In this document: piece after piece, positions 45,519 through 56,432 of the stretch | Position numbering within the stretch: the first letter of the stretch is position 1 | How the letters are laid out: the number at the start of each line of letters is the position of its first letter | From: Lepiota brunneoincarnata | Lineage: Eukaryota > Basidiomycota > Agaricomycetes > Agaricales > Agaricaceae | Length of the DNA stretch: 64,000 nucleotides | Assembly: GCA_023014365.1 (NCBI GenBank) | Contig: JAEBUN010000031.1 | Span: 1 to 64,000, forward strand | Direction of reading: 5' to 3' | Made by a program: the position numbers and the translations under genes | The notes under the pieces: generated by a model | The model's database searches: none | What the model was told of the DNA's origin: nothing | Seen by the model: only the letters and a program-made list of their open reading frames with translations

Positions 45519-47094
45519 ATGAGTCAGTATCCTCGTTCTCCATTCCACTGCTGTGCAATGTTCCATCGCTTTCTTCTGACTTATAATTCTCTTCTCCCGA
45601 TTCTATCTCCATGGATTCTCCTCCATTCTCAGTCTCCACTCTCTCGGTGCTTCCATCCATATTGGAGGTTGAATTGGTTGATCCATGGCTATCTTCTTCA
45701 TCCTTGGGGTATTCCAGAATATCCTCCAGAGTTATCTCCATTCCTGCTTCTCTTGCCAGGTCCTGCATGGTGTTATAATATTCCCCTTCTTCATCTTCAT
45801 ATTCCTGTGCTTGCAACTGGTCTGTGGTCTCCTGTACCCATCTTGTAAAGTCAAATAATTGTTCTTGTTCCTCTCAATCCGGACTGTTCATAACATTATC
45901 CCCTTCGTAAGGTCTGATGTCCTCACCAGACATATCCTCAGTATAATCTGACAGGCTCTCCTGTGATATTTAATTTGGCGACAGGGTCCCAGTCATAGTA
46001 GGGGTCAGGTTCTGAAGAGTCGCTTTGATAACTCGGTGGTCTGGGGATGGTGGCTCTTGGGTGAGGTCGATAATGAGGGGTTCTCTGGAGCGAGTGGTGA
46101 TGGGTGTGTTGAAGGACCAATTCAGAAAGTCGGTGGCTTCTGCCAGTAGATGTGGTGGTGGTGTTGGTGGCTGGAATGATGATGGGGGCACCTTGAATTT
46201 GGGTGCAGAGGGGTCTGGCTGAGGTGGAGCACTACTCAGTGTTTGCAATAATGTGTCAAATATTGTTGTTTGTGGTTTCATATGTGAGGGATCGAGCTCT
46301 GCTTGGTATTCCTCGTGGGCGGCAATACAGGCCAGGTACCATACTTGCGGGTTGATGTTGGTAAGGGTTTCTTTTGCAGTGCTTCTCGTAATGGCTGGGG
46401 GCAATCTTTCAACAATATCGACATTGGTAGCGCAGGCATCCTGCCTTGATATGGCCGTATCAACGGCAGCAATTGCAGCAAGTTCTGGTGTTGGATAAGT
46501 GATTGGTGGTAGTCCCAGTGGGGGCATTATTAGAAGCAGATATAACTTGTATAGTACTTGGTGGTTGGTTATTCGTATCCACCATGGGAGGGTTGGAAGG
46601 TTGGGTGGCAGTCCCAATAGGTAGGACAGGGTGGTCCTGACTTCCGCTTTCATTGCTCAGGCTTGGGATTGGACTCTCAAATGGGAATTCGGTGAGAGCG
46701 GTTAATAACATGGCAGAAATGGTAGCGTGGTCCTGTTCCTCTGTTGTGCTAGAAAGAATAACAGTGCATAGTTCTTGGAATTCTGTTGTTTGGTTGTAGA
46801 CAAGGCGCTTGTGATACAGAAGAGCAGTAAATGTCTTCCAGCAGGTGTCAACCAGAGGTCCCATTGCTGGACTGCGTTTAAGACAGGTTCTAGTAATATG
46901 AAAGGGAACTTCATGTAAAAAGATGGATCATATTTTGGGTTGATTGGAGGGAAGAAAGGTATGCTGGATGATATAAGGGCTGTTGGTCCTGTCTGGTTGG
47001 TTGTCAATGGTATCGGCAGCAGGGCCAGGTTGGCTATTTCCCATGACGTGGTTCGCCAGGGATATGATTCTTTCCTGGATGAGAAGGTGTTCAT
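45514..47094 (-). pseudogene. G4 accessory ORF downstream of the chromodomain
   Basis: About 520 codons in shifted pieces: SSRKESYPWRTTSWEIANLA at the start, DTCWKTFTALLYHKRLVYNQ near 46850, then CATNVDIVERLPPAITRSTA with NPQVWYLACIAAHEEYQAEL (46653-45970), LIIDLTQEPPSPDHR, DPYYDWDPVAKLNITGEP and a strongly acidic end (EYEDEEGEYYNTMQD, MEIESGEENYKSEESDG) whose stop lies in the LTR. KTFTALLYHKRL and NITGEP match the G1 accessory ORF. No zinc knuckles seen here. I cannot assign a function. Confidence 0.65.
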
Positions 47095-47405
47095 CGTTGT
47101 CTGGCTCTGGGAGGTCTGGAGTGGTTGCTCAAGTGTTGGGTGGTTGGGTCATTGGTGGGGCTGTCTAGTTTGTGGGCCCTTTTATATTCTTCAATGATTC
47201 CCTTGGTGTTCTCCAGGTTTGCTTTTGGTTCCCAGGAGTCCTCGGTGGGAAGGTATCCTTTCCATCTGACTAGGAGTTGATACTTGTTTCGGAATCTTCT
47301 GTGGCGCAGTATTGACTTGACCTTGTATTCTTCTTCTCCATTGACAAGGTCAGGAGGCGGGGCGGTGTTGTATTCCCCATGTGTGTCGTTCTCTTCTGCA
47401 GGCAT
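47091..47405 (-). pseudogene. G4 chromodomain (end of pol)
   Basis: Minus-strand codons EEEYKVKSILRHRRFRNKYQ and LLVRWKGYLPTEDSWEPKAN, then a helix with IIEEYKRAHKL. The aromatic positions (Tyr, Trp in VRWKGY, Trp in DSWEP) fit a chromodomain. The frame stays open but is detached from the integrase by a stop near 47440. Confidence 0.9.
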
Positions 47406-48225
47406 TAGGAGGCTTGCATGAAACTTGTTGTGGATCTTCTATTTGATGGGTAATTTTAGTTCATAAGTAACAGGTCCGAGTTTTCTTGTTATGGTGAAGG
47501 GACCTTCTCAGTGTTGGGCCAGTTTCTTTGAGGCGTACTGAATTGGGAGGTTGCAGTTGTCTAGCCAAACCCTTTGTCCAACTTTTAGATTGATATCTGG
47601 CTGGTTATATCTTGCAGCCATTTTTAGTCTGGCTTGTTCATGCACAGCTTGAGCTTCTTGGTGTATCTTGGCAAGGTATTTAAACTTCTCTCCTATTGCT
47701 GGAATGTTCGTTGGCTCCTCGGAGGTTGGAAATCCTTTGGGGGTTGATCCATAGAGGAGTTCAAATGGGGTATGTTGGCATTTGGCATGTGTTTTCAAGT
47801 TGTGAACATATTCTAGGAGTGGGAGTGTCTTTGCCCATTTGTTCAGGTTTGATGAGCAATAGATGCCAAGGTATAGTTCTATTTCTTGATTGAATCACTC
47901 TGTTTGTTCATCTGTTTGCGAGTAGTAGGTGGTAGAGATTGCTTGTTCGATTTTAAGTTGTTTGTAGGATTCTTTCATGGATTTGGCAGCAAATCTGGGG
48001 TTGCAATTGCTGAGAACTTTTTTGGGAAGGCCAAACCTAGAGAATAGCCGTTTGATAAGAATTTCAGCAATCTTGTCCATGTTGGTAGTTTTCACAGTAG
48101 GTTCTAGAATTATCCCCTTCATAAGCTGGTCAACCACAACCAGTATAGAATCATGGGGTCTGTCCAGGAGTAGGTCTGTGATAAGATCCATTGAGATATT
48201 TGAGAATGGATGGGTAGAATGGGAT
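47406..48225 (-). pseudogene. G4 integrase, core and C-terminal part
   Basis: Minus-strand pieces: ISMDLITDLLLDRPHDSILV and VVDQLMKGIILEPTVKT (first Asp), LPKKVLSNCNPRFAAKSMKE (where SDRDPRF is usual, so the second Asp is Asn), AISTTYYSQTDEQTE, then THAKCQHTPFELLYGSTPKG and FKYLAKIHQEAQAVHEQARL with GQRVWLDNCNLPIQY. The catalytic Asp to Asn change and stops show it is dead. LINE L1 is inserted just upstream of ISMDLITD. Confidence 0.85.
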
Positions 48226-50410
48226 CTTTTTTTTTTTTTTAAATCTCCAATTTATTACGTGGGCTGTGTAGGGAGGCTGCATGCAGCAACGTACTATAGT
48301 ACAAATGACCAAGCCATACACTACAGGGTATCTGTGCATACAATATGTGACCGTGGATGCAGGCATGCATTTCCCCATGCCCAGGACAAAGCTGCCCTGA
48401 ATGAATGGAGGTGGGAAGACAGCTGCCACCTAGTGTGTGGCATGAGAACCAAACCAGAGTGAGGTCCCCCCTCTTATCAGGGGCTAGGGGTCAATTCCCA
48501 CATAAATCCCTACATGCTGCCTGAAGGCGGCGGGGGAATAACCAACACCCCAGCCTGGACCCAACCAGGCGCCAGGCAGAGCTACTAGCTGATACCCCCT
48601 GGGGGGGGCCCAACCCTCTCAGCAAACACAAATGCGGCTGGTGATGCCTTGAGGAAAGCAATGAGGGCCTCAACCATAGCCGGGACCCCTGCCATGGAGT
48701 GCCTAGGGCAACTTTGGAACACGTGCTCGTGAGTCTCCTCCCAAAACCCGCAGCAACAGGAATAATCTTCCTGTGGGAAGAAGCACCTCCAATAGCTCCC
48801 TATTGGTGCATGATTAAGAATAGCACACGTCATCCGGGCCATTACTGACACTGAATGAGCGTGTGGGATCCAGGCCCCACCGTGGAGATACGTGGGCCAA
48901 AGGGGACGGTCGTCATCCCTGGCAAGCTGGAGGAAACCATGCTTGTGGTAGTCAGGATCCTGGAACAAATTGATCCAGCAGTCCTGGCAAGAACGTACTT
49001 TCTCCTTGTGGAGGTACTGTAGTTGAGCAAGGCCCAGGGATGAGCCCCTACCCCAACAGGAGGCAATGACTAAGCAAAGTCATGTACTTGAGTGTGGAAA
49101 GGCAACTTCGCACATGAAGGGACCTCCCAGAAGTGGACTGAGCAAGCCGGGGCCCTGGCAAACCACTTGGTGAGAAGGTGGCAGGCCACCAAGGAATGAC
49201 CCTGGGCAGAGTGCACCAACAGGTCCACTGCCTGCCTGGCTACATCCAAGAGATGGTGCCCCAGCCAAGCCTCCAGCACAATAGCATCAAAAGGCCTGGC
49301 AAGGGCAGCAAAACACTTGTTAGTGTTGACAACAGGCCCCTTCACCTTAATCAACTTGCGGGGAGGGAGCCTGGCTATGGACCAGACATGAGACTGGAGA
49401 TCACCGCTGTAGCCCCAGCCAAGGAGGGCATGAACAGGATGGCCCAGAGCAAGCGTGGCATACCGCAGTTCAGCATGGTCATGAAGCTTCCAGAGATGAA
49501 GATGGATGGGGATCAGGCCCGCAATGGCCCCAACCCCCCCATCGGGTGACATCCTGAAGGCGCTGGTAATCCAGAATGCAGCCCGACGCTGCATCCAGCA
49601 AAGGTGGTCCAGAGCACCCTTACACCTAGCGCCCCAGTAGTACCACAAGCAGAAGCCATACGTGGCTATAGGAACCATGCACGACCAATAAAGGAGGCGC
49701 TTCTGATTGGGCAGAAGCCTCCGGACAGAGTTACCAAGCATCCCTATGGTCTTAACCATAGAGATAGCCTTGGTAGAGTAGAACCGAACATGCTCCTTAA
49801 ATGTAAGGGCACGATCGAAATAGAAGCCCAGGTACCTCCAATAGGTCTTAGGCTGGAGGGGGTTAGCATCAGTGAATGGGGGAAACCCCAAGTCCACCAG
49901 GGGATTCTCACTGGAATGATCCTGTGAGAAATGGAAGAGCTTGGACTTGTTGTGTTCCACAACAAGCACAAACCAAGTAAAGGTGTCATGGACCACCTTG
50001 TAAGATCTGTGGAGCAGGATGCAGTTAGCATCCAGGTCCCAGGCCTGCACCACAATGGTGCCATTGTTGATGTAAGACAGGAGCGAGAGGCCCAGCTGAG
50101 GGAGCCCCCACTCAATAATATACATGGCTGGAGCCAGATAGAGGCCGGACAGGATGGGTGAGAGGGCAGACCCCTGGCCCACTCCCACCTCCGCCCAGAA
50201 CAGTTCAGACAGGAAGGAGTTCCAGGTGTAACTGGTAAACCTCCCCATGAGATAAGAAGCGAAGAACCGGCCCACGCAAGGGGAGAACCACTGCCAAGCC
50301 AGAACTGTGAGAAGCATCCCATGGTTCAGGGATGGGAAGAACTGTGCGATGTTGAAGGCAAGGACACTTGTCTTCAACCTGTGAGCCCACCTGGTACGGA
50401 CCAGGTGCAC
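48226..50410 (-). mobile_element. LINE copy L1 (Tad1-like), 3' half
   Basis: Poly(A) tail as T-run 48226-48240, then AAATCTCCAATTTATTA, the common LINE tail. It reaches into RT on the minus strand and begins at codons for HLVRTRWAHRLKT. It lies head to head with L2, which covers the other half of the same element. Confidence 0.85.
48585..50410 (-). pseudogene. LINE ORF2 second half (RT palm to C-terminal zinc motif), L1
   Basis: RT palm: FNIAQFFPSLNHGML, VGVGQGSALSPILSGLYLAP and LSLLSYINNGTIV, where the catalytic YIDDGT became YINNGT. The thumb (FYSTKAISMVKTIGMLGNSV, CMVPIATYGFCLWYYWGARC) is intact. The RNase H region is largely deleted between GHHLLDV and ARQAVDLLVHSAQGHS. The C-terminal motif EDYSCCCGFWEETHEHVFQS with CPRH ends at 48585. 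The double Asp to Asn change comes from G-to-A on the coding strand. Confidence 0.85.
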
Positions 50411-50530
50411 AACATCCCTTCTTGGACTTCAACTGCCACCATCTTGCTGCACAGCCACCACCTACCCCTACTCACTCTACTCTGCAACAAGCTCTGCTAG
50501 CCCAATCTACAATCTTAAAGTCCTACATGC

Positions 50531-52728
50531 ATGCCTCCTAGGTCTACTCGTTCCTCTCAGGGAGTGGGGGTTCCTCCACTGGTGGATCCTTCGTCGCCAG
50601 ACCCCCTCACTATGGCTATTGTTCGCACTCAGGACACCCCCCCCGGCTCCTCTCGACCTGGCTACAGCTCTGCATCGCAGGCTGCTGCCCCTGCTCTGGC
50701 TGCTGAAGCCCCCAAAAGGCCTCACGAGTCTACTGTCTACCCGGATGACGCTCCAGTGACCCCTCGTCCCAAGCGTACCCACACGCCCAAGCCGTCCGCC
50801 TCCTTCAGGCAGGACCTTGACCTTGAATCGGTCTCTGGTTCAGCCAGGATGGCAGTCAACACCCCTGGCCCTGAGCCATCCCCCAGCCCCACTTTCATCA
50901 CGGAGGAGGAGGATCCCAACTTTGTCCCCACCTTTCTTGCCCTCTCTCGCGGTACTGCGAATGTAGAGGGTGAGGCTGGGATTGTGGTGGACGCACTTGA
51001 CACGGTCGCCCTATGGCTGGAGAGAGCCAGGAGGGCCCCTTTTTCTGATGGTGGCAGGTCGGAGGTCGCCCACTCCCTGGCCAGGCTCTTCCACGAGGTG
51101 GAGGAGTATGACTGGAATGACATCCCCTTCAAGGAGGGTGAGTGCACCCACAGGCTCCATGAGTGGGCCTCTGAGGTGTATGGTCAGTCCAGGCTGAGCA
51201 CCCCTACCCCTGCGCAAGGGAAGGGCAAACGGCTGGACTCTGCTGCGGCGGCTGCCCCTGTCGGGGTGGCAGGCAGTATGCACACCCCCTCTCCTAGGGC
51301 CTCTGTGGCTTCTATGGAGGTGGATGGCGCTCCGTGGGCTGGTGGCTCTTGCCGCCCCCCTGTGGAGGGTAACCTCCCCCTGCCTCCCCCTCCGCTGGAG
51401 GATTTGGGGCATTTTCCTGCTGGGTACGCGTGGCCAGCGCCCACTCAGCAATTCTTCAGGAACCTGGCCTGTACGGGGTTGGGTAATCCTGTTCCAGTAG
51501 CTTGCAACCCTGGTGCGGGGCAGTGGCCATCTTGCATCAGGGCGGCACGGGCTGCCCTCGTTCCTCCACTGTCAGCGGCAGACAGGGCTTGGTTGGCTGC
51601 GAGGCTGCCCCCCAGTCCCCCCCCTCCGCACGTCAACTTGGCTACCAAGCCTCATTCCCTGCCCCACTCTTATGCGGCTGCAGCTGTCTCGTCCCCATCA
51701 GGTCTTGTTGACCTGGTGCATGCTCTTCTAGGGCTGCCTTCCCATAAGGTGGTCTCATTTCATCAGCAGGTGGCAGCCGCCCAGCAGCCACCCAAGGCTC
51801 CCAAGCCAAGGATGACTACCTCTGGACCTTTGTGCAAGCAGGTCATGCTCACCCTCATGGGGGGTGGTCTCCCGGTTAATCTGGGCCCCGTCATCTGCGC
51901 GGAGATTCATCGGGTAGCCGCTGCCCCCTGGCTTCTGCAGGCTTGCTTGTTCGTATCGAGCGGGTCCAGCAGATGGATGCTCATGTAGCATGCTACACCA
52001 CCACTGTGCCCAGTGAACTGGACATTGGCACTATCAGGAATGCGGTCCATGCGAACTGGCCTCAGGCCGTCATGGACGCGAACCTCCCTCGCTTGAAGAG
52101 CTACCTCAAGCTCCTCGATGCACCTATGTTCTGGGGCGGTCAGCCCTGGCTCACACCCGACAGGGTTGTCAAGGCCATGCAGCGCTCTGTGTGGTCTGAG
52201 TATTTTGTGCTGGCCACCAGGCCATGCATCGTCAAGAACTCGAGGGCCGCTGACATGGCCACTGTGTTCTTTGAGATCTGGGACTCTCAACAGGGTTCCA
52301 ACGCGAAGATGGTCTCTTGATGCGTCATCACCATTGACAGCACCCCGTGCAGGATTATCCCTGCCAAGGCCAACCCTGGCGTTCCCCTCTGCCAGTGCTG
52401 CTGGAAGTGGGGGCACCCCTCTCTAGCCTGCTGACACGAGGCTATCCGCTACTCTTATTGTAGCGGTCCACATTCCCCGACTAACCATCGGGCATTTGCA
52501 TTGTGTTGCAAGGGGCAGCCCAACCATAGGCCACCCATTGCGCCCACTCCCGCTGACCATCCCTGCCCTCACGTGCCTGTTTGCGTGAACTGCGGCGGCA
52601 CTCACGCTGCATCAGCTTCAGCCTGCCCGTTCTAGGCTCACTGCTTCAATTGGGAGTGGATTGAGCACCGGTACGATTCTCCGGTAAGGGTCCATTCCCC
52701 ACTGTGTCAACCCTGCTTACCCCAATGA
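50531..52728 (+). pseudogene. LINE ORF1 (gag-like, zinc knuckles), L2
   Basis: It starts MPPRSTRSSQGVGVPPLVDP. A low-complexity N-terminal half precedes a conserved block starting near 51800 (TSGPLCKQVMLTLMGGGLPV, VRIERVQQMDAHVACYTTTV, DAPMFWGGQPWLTPDRV). The frame shifts near 51940. After a TGA at 52318-52320, three zinc motifs follow: CQCCWKWGHPSLAC, CSGPHSPTNHRAFALCC and CVNCGGTHAASASAC, with another TGA (SLAC-stop-HEAIR, Arg expected) and a TAG. The stop TGA at 52726-52728 overlaps the ORF2 start. ORF1 of this clade binds the element RNA. Confidence 0.85.
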
Positions 52729-54518
52729 ATAGGGACTGTCAGGAACCTAGGAGATTGAGGAGAGTGTGTCGTGTCTGGTCACAGAATGTATTCCGTAGTT
52801 ACATTCTTGTTGACTCTATACTAGAACAATTCAAAGACAATGTTGATATGTTCTTACTACAGGAGCTGCCTTGGTGCTCCATCCGTCATGTTCCATCTTC
52901 CTCTGACCCCAACAGGGATGAGGTTGTCAGGGCGCCCAAGCATCCAGAGTGGCTGTGTTTGTTCCGCTCTCCTTCTTCCCCAGATCAGCCTCCTTGGGTT
53001 ATGGCATATGTACATAACTGGATGATGCGGCTCTGGCCCTCACTTCAACGTGATGTCGTCAATCACCGTGACGTCATGGCCATCTCCATGTTCCTACATG
53101 GGGAGGCCGTGTACTTTCTCAACGTCTATTCAGACAACAGACAGTCGGGCATCCACTATTTGGCAAATGCTGTCGACTCTCTCCCACAGTGCGCCCTCAT
53201 GTCGGGGGACTTTAACTGCCACTCGCCGCAGTGGAACCCGTGGGCCCCCCACAACCCTGCTGCTGCTGCCTCCCTGCTGGAAACAGCGGACTCGTTGGGC
53301 TTGGACCTCTCGCCTCCTGAGAACCCTGGCCCCATGCATTTCCCCTTTGAGGAGGGGCTTGCTTCTACCGTGATTGACCTTGTGTTCACAAGGGCGACTG
53401 CAGGCCATCTGCCGCTTCCCACGCGGTGTCCCAATCTGTGGGGTCAATCTGACCATTGCCCCCTTCAGATCATTATCCCTCTGGAAGCCTTCGAGGAGGC
53501 TGTTCCCAGGCATTCGCTGAAGCAGGACTCGGACAAGGAGGCCGAGTTCCTAGCTGAGGTCTTGACGGGGCTTCTGGGTCTGGATTTTCTGGACCTGGGC
53601 TCATCCAACAGGATCGATGAGGTGGCCCTGGCTATCTCTGCGGTCTTCTCCAAAGCGTGGCTTGTCCACTCCAAGGAGATCTGCATTGTCTCATGGTCTA
53701 AGCCATGGTGGGACAACAAGTGCTCATGCACTTATGCGGTGTACTCTCAGTCTTGGGACTGGGAGGACGCTCGCACATTTAAGTGGACCTGGAAGGCCAC
53801 CAAGCACAGGTTCTTTGATGAACGCATCGAGGAGATTGCTTCTACCAACAAGCGCCCCTGGGACCTGATGGATTGGGTCAGGGTGTGCAAGTTGCCTCCC
53901 TGCAAGGCAATCCGCTATCGGGATTGCCCCTGCAATACTCTCGAGGAGCTCTGGGAAGGGCTCCACAGTTCTTACAATGCCGCCAATTACCGCCCAGTCG
54001 ATGCCAGGATTCTTGATCAGATTGATCCACTCCCACCACGGGAGTGGCTGGTCTTCTCCGACTTGGAGATGCACGAAGCTCTGCGTGCATGCTCCTCTTT
54101 GTCCTTGCCTGGTCTGGACCACATCATGTGGACACACCTCAAGTCCGTTCTGGCGGGCCCAACAGTTACGCGTTTGGTCTGTTGGATCACCAATGCCTGC
54201 ATGGAGTGCGGGCATTGGCCTTGTCACTTTAAGGAGAGCATGTCGGTTATCATACCAAAGCCAGGCAAGCCCTCCTATTCCACCCCAAAGGTGTTCAGAC
54301 CGATCATCCTTCTCAACACCCTTGGTAAACTTATTGAGAAAATGATCTTGTGCCGCTTGCAGTTCAAGGCTGTCAAGTTTGGTGTGTTCCATCCAAACCA
54401 GTTTGGCAGTGTGATTCAGCGGTCCACCGAAGATGCTAGTGCCTACCTTGTGCACCTTGTCTGTGCCAGGTGGGCCCGCAGGTTGAAGACGAGTGTTCTC
54501 ACCTTTGACATTGCACAG
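52725..54518 (+). pseudogene. LINE ORF2, endonuclease and start of RT (L2), 3'-truncated
   Basis: I choose the ATG at 52725 because it overlaps the ORF1 stop as ATGA and precedes MNRDCQEPRRLRRVCRVWSQ. The endonuclease of the exonuclease-endonuclease-phosphatase fold has RVWSQNVFRS, FLLQELPW (Glu), CALMSGDFNCHSPQWNPWAP and WGQSDHCPLQ, so all its key motifs are present. RT follows: ESMSVIIPKPGKPSYSTPKV, FRPIILLNTLGKLIEKMILC, FHPNQFGSVIQRSTEDASAY, LKTSVLTFDIAQ. It is open for about 598 codons and breaks before the palm. The endonuclease nicks target DNA to prime reverse transcription. Confidence 0.9.
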
Positions 54519-56225
54519 GGGGGTTAGGGGTCAATTCCCACGTAAATCCCTACACGCCACCCGAAGATGGCGGGGGAATAACCAGCGCCCCAGTCCAGCC
54601 CCAACTGGGCGCCAGGCAGAGCTACTAGCCGATACCCCCTGGGGGGGGCCCGGCCCTCTCAGCAAACGCAAACACCGTTGGGGACGCCTCAAGGAAAGTA
54701 ATGAGGGCCTTGACCATAGCTGGGACCCCCACCATGGAGTGCCTAGGGCAACTCTGGAACATGTGCTCATGGGTCTCCTCCCGAAACCCGCAGCGACAGG
54801 AATAGTCCTCCTGTGGGAAAAAGCGCCTCCGATAGCCCCCTATCAGCATGTGATTGAGAATAGCACGCGTCATCTGGGCCATCAAAGACACTGAGTGAGC
54901 GTGCGGGATCCATGCCCCACCATGGAGATATGTGGGCCGCAGGGGACAGTCATCGTCCCTGGCGAGCTGGAGGAAACCATGCCCACGATGGTCAGGATCC
55001 TGGAACAAATCGATCCAGCAGTCCTGACACAAACGTACTTCCTCCTTGTGGAGGAAGTCGAGCAAGGCCCGGGGACGAGCCCCTACCCCAACGGGAGGCA
55101 ACGACCGAGCAAAGTCATGCACCTGAGTATGGAAAGGCCACCTTGCACGCAAGGGGACCTCCCAGAAATGGACCGAGTGGGCCGGACCCCCAGCAAACCA
55201 CTTGGCGAGAAGGCGATAGACCACCAAGGAGTGACCCTGGGCAGAATGCACCGATGGGTCCACCGCCCGCCTGGCCAAAGCCATTGAGTCGGTGAACAAG
55301 ACGAGGCCAGCAGCACCCTCGACAGAGACTGCCTTGGACACTGCCAGCCAGATAGCAAAAAGCTTGGCCTCGGGAGCCATGACCTTCCCCCCCAGAAGCC
55401 GGACCGCATGGATGCAGCCCAGCCCCTGGAAAACTTGGGCAGCTGAAACCGCCTGGTGGACCTAACGGGGCGGCAGACTCATGTTCATCGCTGCCACCAG
55501 AACCCCTGGATCAGCCTGCACCTGGGCAAGAACCCAGTCAAGAGCCGCAACATAGGCCATGAGGGCATCCTTCGCCCCCCGGTCATACGAGTGGAAGTGG
55601 ACCCGGCCCAGGTACACATCCAAGAGATGACGCCCCGGCCAGGCCTCCAGCGCAACAGCGTTGAAAGGCCCAGCAAGGGCAGCAAGACGCTGGTTAGTGT
55701 CGACAACAGGCCCCTTCACCTTGACCAACTCTTGGGGAGGGAGCCTGGCTATGGACCGGACGTGAGACCAGAGATCACCACTGTAGCCCCAACCAAGGAG
55801 GGCCCAAACGGGGTGACCTGGAGCAAGCGTGGCATACCGCAACTCGGCACAGTCACAAAGCTTCTGGAGATGAAGATGAATGGGGATCAGGCCTGCAATA
55901 GCCCCAACCCCCCCATCGGGCGATGTCCTAAAGGCACCGGTAATCCAGAGCGCAGCTCAGCACTGCATCTGGCGAAGGTGGTCCAAAGCGCCCTTACACC
56001 TGGCGCCCTGGTATTACCACAAGCGAAAGCCATACGTGGCTATAGGAACCACGCACGACCAATAGAGGAGGTGCTTCTGGTCTGGCAGAAGCCCCTGGAC
56101 AGAATTACCAAGCATTCCCATGGCCTTGACTGTGGAAACAGCCTTAGTAGAGTAGAAACAAACGTGCTCCTTAAATGTAAGGGCACAATCAAAATGGAAA
56201 CCCAAGTACCTCCAATAGGTCTTGG
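54519..56225 (-). mobile_element. LINE copy L3, truncated at both ends
   Basis: Minus strand, from codons TYWRYLGFHFDCALTFKEHV to the 3' UTR at CCTAACCCCC. It lacks the last 330 bp and poly(A) that other copies have. It joins L2 at a run of Gs and L4 head to head at 56225/56226. Confidence 0.8.
54625..56225 (-). pseudogene. LINE ORF2 3' part (thumb, RNase H, zinc motif), L3
   Basis: Pieces 56205-56014 (FKEHVCFYSTKAVSTVKAMG), 55842-55462 (LAPGHPVWALLGWGYSGDLW, VLVAAMNMSLPPR) and 55380-54625. The last has RNase H EAKLFAIWLAVSKAVSVEGA and VLFTDSMALARRAVDPSVHS, then the C-terminal motif EDYSCRCGFREETHEHMFQS with CPRH and the end AERAGPPPGGIG. A stop after SLPPR and one shift near 55990 inactivate it. 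Confidence 0.85.
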
Positions 56226-56432
56226 GCCAAGCCTCTACCTGGCTCCCGCCATGTACATTATTGAGCGGAGGCTCTCTCAGCCGGGCCTCTCACTCTTGTC
56301 TTACATCGATGATGGTACCATTGTGGCACAGGCATGGGACCTGGACGCCAACTGCGTCCTGCTCCACAGATCGTACGAGGTTGTTCATGACACCTTTACT
56401 CGGTTCACACTTGTCATGGAGCACGACAAGTC

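Larger units (their letters stand above)
45186..48225 (-). mobile_element. Ty3/gypsy chromovirus G4, 3' part, minus strand
   Basis: Order on the minus strand: integrase core, integrase tail, chromodomain, accessory ORF, 3' LTR. It is inserted in the pol region of G2 and cut at 48226 by the poly(A) end of LINE L1. Gag, protease, RT and the 5' LTR are not in the window. Confidence 0.85.
50411..54518 (+). mobile_element. LINE copy L2 (Tad1-like), 5' half with 5' UTR
   Basis: It begins with about 120 bp of leader, then ORF1, ORF2 endonuclease and RT up to TFDIAQ at 54518, where the 3' UTR of L3 abuts. The coding range stops 69 nt beyond the point where L1 starts, so L1 and L2 together cover one element. 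GC-rich and less decayed than the gypsy elements. Confidence 0.85.

Noticed and set aside
50507..54455. Long minus-strand ORFs opposite LINE ORF1 and ORF2 (for example 54455-53724)
   Set aside because: They mirror the GC-rich coding frames on the plus strand, which contain all conserved motifs.
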